Below, piece after piece: positions 46,116-56,900 of a stretch of DNA of 64,000 nucleotides. The translations under genes and the position numbers were made by a program. Every line of letters begins with the position of its first letter. Position 1 is the first letter of the stretch. The notes below the pieces were generated by a model. That model ran no database searches. It saw only the letters and a list, made by a program, of their open reading frames with translations, and was not told the DNA's origin. The stretch is from Thinopyrum elongatum (Eukaryota > Streptophyta > Magnoliopsida > Poales > Poaceae), in assembly GCA_011799875.1 (NCBI GenBank), contig CM022297.1:366649105-366713104 (forward strand), written 5' to 3'.

Positions 46116-46796
46116 GATTTCCTATGAAATGTAGTACAAAAGATTCCATTGGAAAAATTCCTGTGGGATTCAATCCTATGAATCAAAGGACAAACGAAGG
46201 AAAATTTTCAAAGGATTTCAATCCTCCAAAAATCCTATAGAATTCCCTTGAATCAAAGGTGCCCTCAGGTTTTTATAGGAGTAGTATAGAGAAATAGAGA
46301 AACTTTTTTTCTTATAAAAAACCGAGTTGGTGAGGATGGTGTGCCTGCCATCCTGCAATATAGACCGTCCGATCTATATCTGACGGATAGAAAGCAAACT
46401 ATGGCTATTTTCCAAAAAGATACCCGCACCCCTCTCCACATTTGCAGATAAGGCCTTCCCTCATTCATCTTCATCTCCCACAAGATAAACAGCTCATATA
46501 AATGCATCTTGATGTTCAGTGCAACGCATGGGCCTCTTGCTGGTAATAAAAAATATTGTACTCGAGTAATGGGTATATCGTTGCCGCACCTATGCACGCG
46601 AACATTTATCGTAACATAGTACTACCTCGTGCTGGATAGTCGTAATATTACAAGTTTCAAACTGATATTACAAATGCTAGGAGTAATGCTGCACCTACGA
46701 AGAGGGAATTATTAGGAAGTTTACGTAAGAACTTTCGTTACTTTAGGTGGATGCAACATTATCGTACAAACTAAAATCCACCGCCCTGACAAGTCA

Positions 46797-49219
46797 CTAA
46801 TGGGAAATTAAATTTTTGAGTCTCTGGCAACTTAATGTTTCAAAAACAAATTCAGCTTCTGCGGAGACTTTGTCATTTAGGCTTAGATGCTTGCGGTGAT
46901 CAGCACGCCATTCATTGTTACGCCAGAGAATGCCAAACCTCATTACCTTGAGCACACTTGCCTCCAGAACAAAGAACCTGGCCAATTTAATCTCAGATGT
47001 GCTACCTTGGTAGTCAATCAAATCAATTTCTGTAAGATGGAGATCAAGGCATTCGATGAGATTGTTATAGTGTAGCACATTTTTCACTTTCGGGTCTTTT
47101 TTTATCTGCAAAAGAAGAGAACATATTAGAGCAGCTGGCTGTATAAGATTGCCGTGTCATCAAGAGGTACTAATATCATTCGCTCATACGATAGGGTTGG
47201 CTCTAAGGCTAGTGATATTTTTTCACTCTCTCTCTCTCTCTTTCTCTTTCCTCTCATTTACCTAGGAGCACGTGAAGAGCTTGGGCATTTGTTGCCTTCC
47301 ACTATGTGCCGATGCCATATTTCTCAAAAGTATGCCACATAATATGCATCGATGTCAAATCAAAAGATTTTGGCACCGCTCTAGTGATGTGAGAGAGTTG
47401 GCACCGCTGTGCACACAGACCCACATGTATAAACAAATCAATCAAACTAACTACACCGGCCTCTCCCTCTCCCAAACAAGTGTTTTTTTATTGCCTCAGT
47501 CATCTCCCTCTCCCACGCAAGTGTTTTTTCATTGCGTGAGTTAATTTGGCACCGGAGCAAAGTAGGTGATCTAGATTGGGCTCCATCGATGCCAAATGCA
47601 TCACAAGTGAATTTGGCACGTGTTTTGGCCTACATAGTGGAGGGCCGTTATAGCCCACTTTTGTACTAGCTCGTATTTAGCATAAAATTTTGACCATAGA
47701 TTTACCTAAGAAAATGCCAACGCATGTCACCAAAAATTATACCATTTGAAATTATGTTCAAATATGAATCCAACGATATAATTTTTAGTGACATGCATTA
47801 AAATTTTGTCAGTTAAATCTATGGTCAAATTTTGATACTACAAAATACGAAGAGTAAACCAGGACGGAGGTAGTACTTGCTCTTAGGCTAACCATAGAGT
47901 TACTAGTATAAGTTACTTGCCACTATGACTAGCCTAGGCTACTAGTAGTACAAAAAAAATGATGCAGGTGATCACGTGAGAAAAAATACTAAAAACATTT
48001 CTTTCGGTGCAGTGCATAGATGTAGTTTTGAACACTACACTTGTCATCGTAATTTGGGAAAATTACGAAAGAATTGAGCTACGTTGTGATTACTATTTAC
48101 TAATAGGAAAGAAGTTTCACCTCGATGAGTAGCTTCTACGTGAACGGAAAGCATGTAAGGAATCCAACAACTTGATCCAGATTGGGGCCGATAGATTTTA
48201 TTGCCAAGATCTTCACTGTGCGCACAGACTGGGTCAAGCTTGTGGGAATCATTTTCTGGATGACAGTCGTAAATACATCAAGAAGAAATTTAAAAATGTG
48301 AATTTCAAGAAGACGGAGAAGAAGATGAGTGTTGTACCTGAACGATTACGGATCCAATAAAGAGTTCGGAGAATTTGGCAGACGAGTACACCAACGCTGT
48401 CAATTTCGGCGCATCAATGACCCTGATTTTTGTTGGACCTTCTAGATTAGATACAAGCAATCTCTCAAGGAAAGGCGCATTCTCAATGACCATAACATGG
48501 AACAACTGGAGTGATCTCTTCCCAATTGATGTCCTGTTGCGGTGCCAACAAGACACATAAATCCATCGGAGATTCGTCGAGGCGATGTGGAGGCTAATGA
48601 ACCCGTGGATCTGCCAAAGATGAAGGTACTCGAGCGCAGTACAGCTGCGGAGCAGGTGCTCCATAGCCTTCTTCGAGATGCCAACGTCGAAGAGGTCGAG
48701 CTGCTTCAGTTGAGGGAGAAGAAGGGTGGGCTCGGCATTAATCTGGGGAAAATAGCAGGAGCTGAAGCTGGCGCAGCGCAGCGTTGGCGTGAGGCGGAGC
48801 ACGGACGGCGGCAGAGAGCGACATCGTCCAGCTTCAAACCTGAGCTCCTCGAGCAGATCTAGGGCGGGGGATAAGAACCACTCGTCGAACTTGGCTTGGA
48901 CCTTGCAGTTGATACTGAACATGCGGATGTCAAGGCGTCTGGCTGGCCGAGGGTGCGATGAAAAGGATCTTGGAGACTGCGGCCTTGCGTTTGCAATCCC
49001 CTTTGCAGAGGCAGCTGTCGACGGTGAGGTTGAGGGGGACGCGGCGCCAGAGGGGGCGCCACCGCCGGGAGAGCAGGGTGGTCCGCACGACATATTGGTG
49101 GGGAGGAGGCCGATGATGACGAGCAGCATGTCGTCGGGGAGGCTGCTGATGAAGTCCAGGCTCGCCAGATGCGGTTTTGGCTCGAGCCGCCTCCTCTTGT
49201 TGGCTGCCTCGCCGTCCAT
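46797..49219 (-). pseudogene. F-box/FBD-type LRR gene, three exons, broken
   Basis: Exon 1 49219-48338: MDGEAANKRRRLEPKP, F-box start SLPDDMLLVIIGLLPT, then a stretch read out of frame between about 49095 and 48935, then DIRMFSINCKVQAKFDEWF and leucine-rich repeats (LLPQLKQLDLFDVGISKKAM, HLLRSCTALEYLHLWQIHG), donor CAG|GTACAA. Exon 2 48255-48121: MIPTSLTQSVRTVKILAIK, with a TAG at 48136-48138, donor GAG|GTGAAA. Exon 3 47105-46797: the FBD domain (LHYNNLIECLDLHLTEIDLI, ARFFVLEASVLKVMRFGI). All splice sites are consensus and in phase. The family are substrate adaptors of SCF ubiquitin ligases. Two opposing frame changes plus one stop make it a probable pseudogene. Confidence 0.8.
47664..47875. 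mobile_element. MITE in intron 2 of the F-box/FBD pseudogene
   Basis: Same family as 35990-36231. Inverted arms around TTTTGACCATAGATTTA (about 47689) and TAAATCTATGGTCAAA (about 47813), right end GTAAACCAGGACGGAGGTAGTAC. The flanking TA at 47664-47665 and near 47874 would suit a Stowaway-type insertion. Confidence 0.65.
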
Positions 49220-49625
49220 CTTAGCCGGCGGCGACGCCGGTGTACACGTGTGCTTGGTGTGTATTGTGTGATGGGTATGCGCGAGTGTGTCCTTGTGTGC
49301 ATGCCGCCGTGCAGTGGTGAAGTGTGCGCGAGTGCGTCCTTCACGCGGAAGAAGTGTGCCCTCAATTTACTAGCGTGCGGGGTGCTACCGCGAGTGGTTT
49401 CAACTTTGTTTACTTCACCGCATGTCAGATGGGCCTCTAGTTTACTTATTTTCACCCACTGCCACATGGGCCAGCACACGAAGATAGAGAACACGAGCTG
49501 ACAAGGCAGCATGTGGACTGGTTAACCGGTCAACTAAATAATATATGGAGCTATACGCTGACACAGTGACCGTATAATCCCTCGGTATAGAGAGATCGAG
49601 TGATAGGAGAGGCCCGTGAGAGATA

Positions 49626-49706
49626 CTCCCTCCGTCCCATAATATAAGAGCGTTTTTCACACTACACTAGTGTGAAAAACGCTCTTATATTACGGGATGG
49701 AGGGAG
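49626..49706. mobile_element. Stowaway-type MITE, 81-base near-perfect hairpin, TSD TA
   Basis: CTCCCTCCGTCCCATAATAT at the left end pairs with ATATTACGGGATGGAGGGAG at the right end; the arms continue through AAGAGCGTTTTTCACAC and close on a loop of a few bases around TACACTA. TA lies on both sides (49624-49625, 49707-49708). It is about 400 bases upstream of the F-box/FBD pseudogene start. Confidence 0.88.
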
Positions 49707-49734
49707 TAGTAGAGAGAGAGAGAAAGAGCTACTC

Positions 49735-49985
49735 CCACTGTTCGATAATGTAGTGCCTATATTTTTTTTAAAGTCAAACTTTTGAAACTTTGACCAAGTC
49801 TATAAAGAAATTACTTATATCTACAATACCAAAGATAAATAATAGTATGAAGTAAGTACATGTTGTGATGAATCTAATGATCATTCCAGATGTAAATGTT
49901 TTGCTCCACATATACTTGGTCAAACTTTTCTGAGGTTTAACTTTTCAAAACATCCATATGTTTATGGACGTGAGAGAGTACCTAA
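49735..49985. mobile_element. Decayed Stowaway-like MITE
   Basis: Left end ACTCCCACTGTTCGATAATG; the interior has AAACTTTGACCAAGTCTATA (about 49785) and CTTGGTCAAACTTTTCTGAG (about 49916) as inverted arms. The right end is ATGGACGTGAGAGAGTA where an ATGGACGGAGGGAGTA form is expected. A GA/GT-rich simple stretch follows to about 50095. Confidence 0.5.
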
Positions 49986-50385
49986 CTAGAGAGAGAGAGT
50001 GTGTGTGAAATAGAAAGAGTGAGTGAAAAAAGTGTGTGTGCGTGTGTGAAAGAGAGATGGACAACACACAATAAAGTAGATAAAAAGCGTGTGTGTCTTA
50101 TGCAAACATATCACACATGCATCTTTGACAGCAGAAGCAAGGTGAGGAGATAGTGTGTGGTTCACTGGTACAGCGAGGTGCTATACAAATGGTTTTTAAC
50201 CCCTTTCCGCGACGGTGTTCTGAACCGTTGCCTAGTGAGTGACTGCGATAGGGGGGTCCTTCCCACACGACCCACAAACCATCGGGGATACGCCCTCCTG
50301 GCACACACGCTCGGCAAAATGAGGTCGTGTGCGATCGACGAGCGATCAAATACGATTATACAGGCCCAATCGGTTCCCGTCGTAA

Positions 50386-50580
50386 GTACATCCCACGCAG
50401 TCAGTCCCAAACAAACATTTCCGTTTGTTATATACATTCCACACAGTCAATCCAAGGAATACGTTTCCGTTCTTATGTACATCCCACACAGTCAATCCAG
50501 GGAAATTGTTTCCGTTCGTATGTACATCCCACACAGTCAATCCAGGGAAAACATTTCCGTTCGTAGTACATCCCACACAG
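50386..50580. repeat. 45-base tandem repeat, about 4.3 copies
   Basis: Units start GTACATCCCACACAGTCAAT and continue CCAGGGAAA...TTTCCGTTCGTAT; starts at 50386, about 50431, 50476, 50521 and a partial last one at 50565. The first unit is the most diverged. The period is a multiple of three, so several frames stay open, but nothing indicates translation. Confidence 0.85.
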
Positions 50581-50961
50581 TTTTATGTATAGGCTCGTGT
50601 GTGATAGGTGTAACTATCACACACGCTCTGCCTCGGTTAACCGTTTGCTTTTATTCAACTACATCACACATGATTTGATGAAGAAAACTGTGTGGCATTG
50701 GGCTATCCATCACAAGCGCTTTTACTGCTAGAACCGTTTGCAAAGTTCCATGACCCATTTAGCAGGTTTATTAGTTTACAATTAATAATTCTAGTATTAC
50801 GCAAATCCACATTTCATATAGAACAGCTGTTTGCCAATTTCATATCAGGCACATAAATATATTTTAACATCACAGTACGATAGCTACCTGAAAACAGCAC
50901 AGTACAACATATAGCTAGTTCAGCTTCATAAGAACAATATTAGAACAATATATTCATTTCC
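50581..50961. other. Downstream region of the GRF gene, no gene
   Basis: AT-rich. Contains TTAACCGTTTGCTTTTATTC and CTAGAACCGTTTGCAAAG, words also found near the other edge of the segment. It probably includes the 3' untranslated part of the GRF gene on the minus strand. Confidence 0.35.
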
Positions 50962-53900
50962 CTAATCGAGATCATCCAGGCTCGTCTTATCCACCTCTGC
51001 TTTCAGTTTAGTAAGAACCTGTTTTGCACTGGCCAACTGGGAAAGTGCCTCCTCCTTCCCCAACACCATCTTAGCAATGTCTGATTTAAAAAATCTGAGC
51101 TCATTCTCCACCGTCCTCTTTTTATCCCGCATCTTCAAATATTCTTCAGCGTTGACAACACTTTCTCTAAGCCTACCTCTGTTCTCTTCCTCATACATGC
51201 TCCAGAGCTTTGCTAGGCACATCTTCAAAGATTGTGGCCACCCTTGATCAACCCACTCCAAGTAAGAACACTTCCGTTCATCCTATAATATTTAAAACTA
51301 GATCAGTAACAATTGTAGGGGAAATGGGTTTATAGCAACATAGAAAATCACCAATACTTATTTTGAAAAACTGAAGAAACAGGTTAATTATGACATATCT
51401 TCTCAAAAAGATCAATGTGTAAATGAATTAATTGCTACTGAGACAACAACCAAATTCTGAAATATCAGAAGCTATAATTAACTACAACAACACTACAAGT
51501 TCTTATTCATGTACTATAAATAACAAATTGAACATTTTATGAGGAAGCTAAATATAATTGCAACAGCATAGCGACAGTGTTTGGATGACAGCAAATTGAT
51601 ACTAACAGGTGTGTACATGCACAAATTTAGTAACATAGAACTGCTACTTCTTGAGCTTGCATTGGTTTTTCCCTTGAAGAGGAAAGGGTGATGCAGCAAA
51701 GTAGAGATAAGTATTTCCCTCAGTTTGAGAACCAAGCTATCAATCCAGTAGGAGACAACGCACAAATCACCGAATACCTGCACAAACAATCAAACAACTT
51801 GCACCCAACGCGATAAAGGGGTTGTCAATCCCTTCACGGTTACTTGCAAAAGTGAGATCTGATAGAGATAGATAAACGATAAAGTAAATATTTTTGGTAT
51901 TTTTAGTTTATAGATCGGAAAGTAAAAGATTGCAAAATAGTAGATCGGAAACTTATATGATGGAAAATAGACCCGGGGGCCATAGGTTTCACTAGAGGCT
52001 TCTCTCAAGATAGAAAATAATACGGTGGGTGAACAAATTACTGCCGAGAAATTGATAGAAAAGCGCAAAGTTATGACGATATCTAAGGCAATGATCATGA
52101 ATATAGGCATCACGTCTGTGTCAAGTAGACTGAAACGATTCTGCATCTACTACTATTACTCCACACATCGACCACTATCCAGCATGCATCTAGAGTAGTA
52201 AGTTCATAAAGAATGGAGTAACGCATTAAGTAAGATGACATGATGCAGATGAATTAACTCAAGCAATATGATGAAAACCCCATCTTTTTATCCTCGATGG
52301 CAACAATACAATACGTGCCTTGCTGCCCCTACTGTCACTGGGAAAGGACACCGCAAGATTGAACCCAAAGCTAAGCACTTCTCCCATTGCAAGAAAAACC
52401 AATCTAGTTGGCCAAACCAAACCGATAGTTCGAAGAGAATTACAAAGATATCAAATCATGCATAGAAGAATTCAGAGAAGATTCAAATAATATTCATAGA
52501 TAAGCTGATCATAAATCCACAATTCATCGGATCTCGGCAAACACAGCGCAAAAAAGTATTACATCGAATAGATCTCCAAGAACATCGAGGCGAACATGGT
52601 ATTGAGGATCAAAGAGAGAGAGAAGAAGCCATCTAGCTACTAGCTATGGACCCGTAGGTCTGTGGTAAACTACTCACGCTTCATCGAAAGGGCAATGGAG
52701 TTGATGTAGAAGCCCTCCATGATCGAATCCCCCTTCGGCAGGGTGCCAAAAAAGGTCCCTAGATGGGATCTCACGGGTACAGAAGGTTGCGGCGGTGGAA
52801 AAGTGTTTTTGTGGATGCCTCTGGTGGTTTGGGGATATTTGGGAATATATAGGCGAAAGAATTAGGTCAGGAGGTGCACGGGGGCCCCACAAGGGTGGGG
52901 ACGCGCCCTTCGTCCTTGTGGCCGCCTCGTGGCTCCTCCGACTTCATCTCCAAGTCTCCTGGTTGTCTTCTGGTCCAAGAAAAATCATCGGCGAAGGTTT
53001 CATTCCGTTTGGACTTCGTTTGGTATTCCTTTTCTGCGAAACTCTAAAACAAGGAAAAAAAGGAACTGGCACTGGGCTCTAGGTTAATAGGTTAGTCCCA
53101 AAAATAATATAAAATAGCATATTAATGCATATAAAACATCCAAAATAGATAATATAATAGCATGGAACAATCAAAAATTATTGATACGTTGGAGACGTAT
53201 CAAGCATCCCCAAGCTTAATTCCTGCTCGTCCTCGAGTAGGTAAATGATAAAAACAGAATTTTTGATGTGGAATGCTACCTAACATATTTATTCGTGTAA
53301 TTTTCTTTATTGTGGCATGAATGTTCAGATCCAGAAGATTCAAAACAAAAGTTTAATATTGACATAAAAACAATAATACTTCAAGCATACTAACAAGGCA
53401 ATTATGTCTTCTCAAAATAACATGGCCAAAGAAAGCTTATCCCTACAAAATCATATAGTCTGGCTATGCTCCATCTTCATCACACAAAATATTCAAATCA
53501 TGCACAATCCCGATGACAAGCCAAGCAATTGTTTCATACTTTTGATGTTCTCAAACCTTTTCAACTTTCACGCAATACATGAGCGTGAGCCATGGACATA
53601 GCACTATATGTGGAATAGAATATGGTTGTGGAGAAGACAAAAAGAAGGAGATAGTCTCAAATCAACTAGGCGTATCAACGGGCTATGGAGATGCCCACCA
53701 ATAGATATCAGTGTGAGTGAGTAGGGATTGCAATGCAACGGATGCACTAGAGCTATAAGTTTATGAAAGCTCAAAAAGAAACTAAGTGGGTGTGCATCCA
53801 ACTCGCTTGCTCACGAAGACCTAGGGCAATTTGAGGAAGCCCATCATTGGAATATACAAGCCAAGTTCTATAATGAAAAATTCCCACTAGTATATGAAAG

Positions 53901-56900
53901 TGACAACATAGGAGACTCTCTATCATGAAGATCATGGTGCTACTTTGAAGCACAAGTGTGGAAAAAGGATAAGAACATTGTCCCTTCTCTCTTTTCTCTC
54001 ATTTTTTTATTTGGGCCTTCTCTCATTTTTTTTGGCCTTTTTTTTCATCCGGAGTCTCATCCCGACTTGTGGGGGAATCATAGTCTCCATCATCCTTTCC
54101 TCACATGGGACAATGCTCTAATAATGAAGATCATCACACTTTTATTTACTTACAACTCAAGAATTACAACTCGATACTTAGAACAAAATATGAATCTACA
54201 TGAATGCCTATGATGGTGTACCAGGATGTGCAATGAATCAAGAGTGACATGTATGAAAGAATTATGAACGGTGGCTTTGCCACAAATACGATGTCAACTA
54301 CATGATCATGCAAAGCAATATGACAATGATGAAGCGTGTCATAATAAACGGAACGGTGGAAAGTTGCATGGCAATATATCTCGGAATGGCTATGAAAATA
54401 CCATAATAGGTAGGTATGGTGGCTGTTTTGAGGAAGGTATATGGTGGGTTTATGGTACCAGCGAAAGTTGCGCGGCACTAGAGAGGCTAGCAATAGTGGA
54501 AGGGTGAGAGTGCGTATAATCCATGGACTCAACATTAGTCATAAAGAACTCACATACTTATTGCAAAAATCTATTAGTTATAGAAATGAAGTACTACGCG
54601 CATGCTCCTAGGGGGATAGATTGGTAGGAAAAGATCATCGCTCATCCCCGACCGCCACTCATAAGGAAGACAATCAATAAATAAATCATGCTCCGACTTC
54701 ATCACATAACGGTTCACCATACGTGCATGCTACGGGAATCACAAACTTTAACACAAGTATTTCTCAAATTCACAATTACTCACTAGCATGACTCTAATAT
54801 CACCATCTTTATATCTCAAAACAATCATAAGGAATCAAACTTCTCATAGTATTCAGTGCACTTTATATGAAAGTTTTTATTATATCCCTCTTGAATGCCT
54901 ATCATATTAGGACTAAATTTATAACCAAATCAAATTACCATGCTGTTTAAATACTCTCAAAATAATATAAGTGAAGCATGAGAGTTCATCAATTTCTATA
55001 AAATAAAACCACCGCCGTGCTCTAAAAAGATATAAGTGAAGCACTAGAGCAAAATTGCCTAGCTCAAAAGATATAAGTGAAGCACATAGAGTATTCTAAT
55101 AAATCACGATTCATGTGTGTCCCTCTCAAAAGGTGTGTACAGCAAGGATGATTGTGGCAAACTAAAAAGCAAAGACTCAAATCATACAAGACGCTCCAAG
55201 CAAAACACATATCATGTGGTGAATAAAAATATAGCCTCAAGTTACCGATAGATGAAGACGAAAGAGGGGATGCCTTCCGGGGCATCCCCAAGCTTAGGCT
55301 CTTGGTTGTCCTTGAATATTACCTTGGGGTGCCTTGGGAATCCCCAAGATTAGGCTCTTTCCACTTCTTATTCCATAGTCCATCAAATCCTTACCCAAAA
55401 CTTGAAAACTTCACAACACAAAACTCAACAGAAAATCTCATAAGCTCCGTTAGTATAAGAAAATAAATCACCACTTTTGGTACTATTGTTAACTCATTAT
55501 TTATTTATATTGGTGTAATATCTACTGTATTCCAACTTTTCCATGGTTCATACCCCCCGATACTACCCATAGATTCATCAAAATAAGCAAACAACACAAA
55601 GAAAACAGAATCTGTCAAAAACAGAACAGTCTGCAAAGATTTGAATTTTTCTAATACGTATGTAACTCCAAAAATGCTGAAAAAATATAAAAAATGGAGG
55701 AAATTTGCATATAAATCCTGTGTAAAAAATTTAGAGTTTTTACACGCTTCAGTGAATTTAAACAATTCTGAGATTGGATGCAAAAGTTTCTGTTTTTCAG
55801 CAAGATCAAATCAACTATCACCGTAAGCTTTCCCAAAGGTCTTACTTGGCACAAACACTAATTAAAACACAAAACCACATCTAACCAGAGGCTAGATGAA
55901 TTATTTATTGCAAAACAGAACCTAAAAATCCAAAACAAAAATAAAATTGGGTTGCCTCCCAACAAGCGCTATTGTTTAACGCCCTTAGCTAGGCATAAAA
56001 ACACGAATAGATCTAGGTATTGTCATCTTTGGTATGCAATTCTTTTCTCATCAAATCCTGCAAAACTCATCTTAGAAAATCTATTATTTCCTTTATTTCC
56101 CTCCTAGTAGATGAACTTAAATCATGAAAAGGACTTTGATTGGTAATTTTAACATTCATAAACCCATAGTCGGGATCATCACCATATATATCATCATATA
56201 AAATACGTATCTCGTTTCTAACGGGTTCCTTCATCATTTTATTCAACCAATCCCTATTAAATCCTACATAAATTCCTCTTGTAATCCAATCAAACTCCTC
56301 ATAAGCCTCGAGGTACAAAGATTGAGAAATTTCTGAATAGGGAACTCTCCTCCTAAGATTTTCACAATAAGATTGATAATCCCTAGATTCCAAACTACGC
56401 ATAGTTTCTTTATCATGGAGAATATCTTCAATTGGAGGGTGTTCAACATCCTTTTTATAGAAAGAAAAAATATCCCTAGCTTCTCGTATTATAAAATCAA
56501 ATTCACGCATAAGGATAATGGTGGCAATCTTTTTAGCTATTGGATGATTAATATTGGGAAGTTCATAAAACACCTTTTGCAAAGCAGGATGAATATGCAC
56601 AAATTTTCTTTCTAATTTCTCAACAAGCATAACAATGGCATCCGCATAACAGTTTGTATCAAGAAGAATAGATCTATTATTAATAGGCATAGATCCCGTA
56701 CAATCAAAGAATTCTTGAACAACACTCTTTCTAATAATATTACCGTCCCCCACACGAAAGATTTTTGTTTTGTAATTAGGAGGATTTTCAGTTTCATGAT
56801 CCAAAGAACAAGATTCAATTTTTTTCGTCAAGATTTTCAACGATAACCTCCCCAGTTTCAGACATGGTGGCAGCAAACAAATCTAGCAATCGAACAAACC

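Larger units (their letters stand above)
37470..46263. mobile_element. MITE of about 303 bp, interrupted by an LTR element
   Basis: The left half is 37470-37629, starting GGACCTCTTTGATTC; the right half is 46121-46263, ending GAATCAAAGGTGCC. These are inverted ends. CTCA flanks both outer sides (37466-37469 and 46264-46267). The interior holds many CCTATAGGATT, GGAATTTT and TTCAATCCTA-type words that pair across the element. It was split by insertion of the 37630-46115 retrotransposon at a GATTT site. Confidence 0.75.
37363..46430. mobile_element. Inverted-repeat element split by younger insertions
   Basis: The arm 37363-37468 (GTGCGGGCATCTTTTTGC ... ATCACCAACTC) pairs as an imperfect inverted repeat with 46324-46430 (GAGTTGGTGAGGATGG ... 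AAAGATACCCGCACC). Between them lie a MITE and, inside it, a complete LTR retrotransposon. Without these the arms would be separated by about 60 bases. The outer ends are not defined; weaker similarity extends to about 37200 and 46570. Superfamily not assigned. Confidence 0.65.

Noticed and set aside
50386..50580. CRISPR-like repeat array
   Set aside because: The whole 45-base unit is repeated with no unique spacers and the context is a plant genome.
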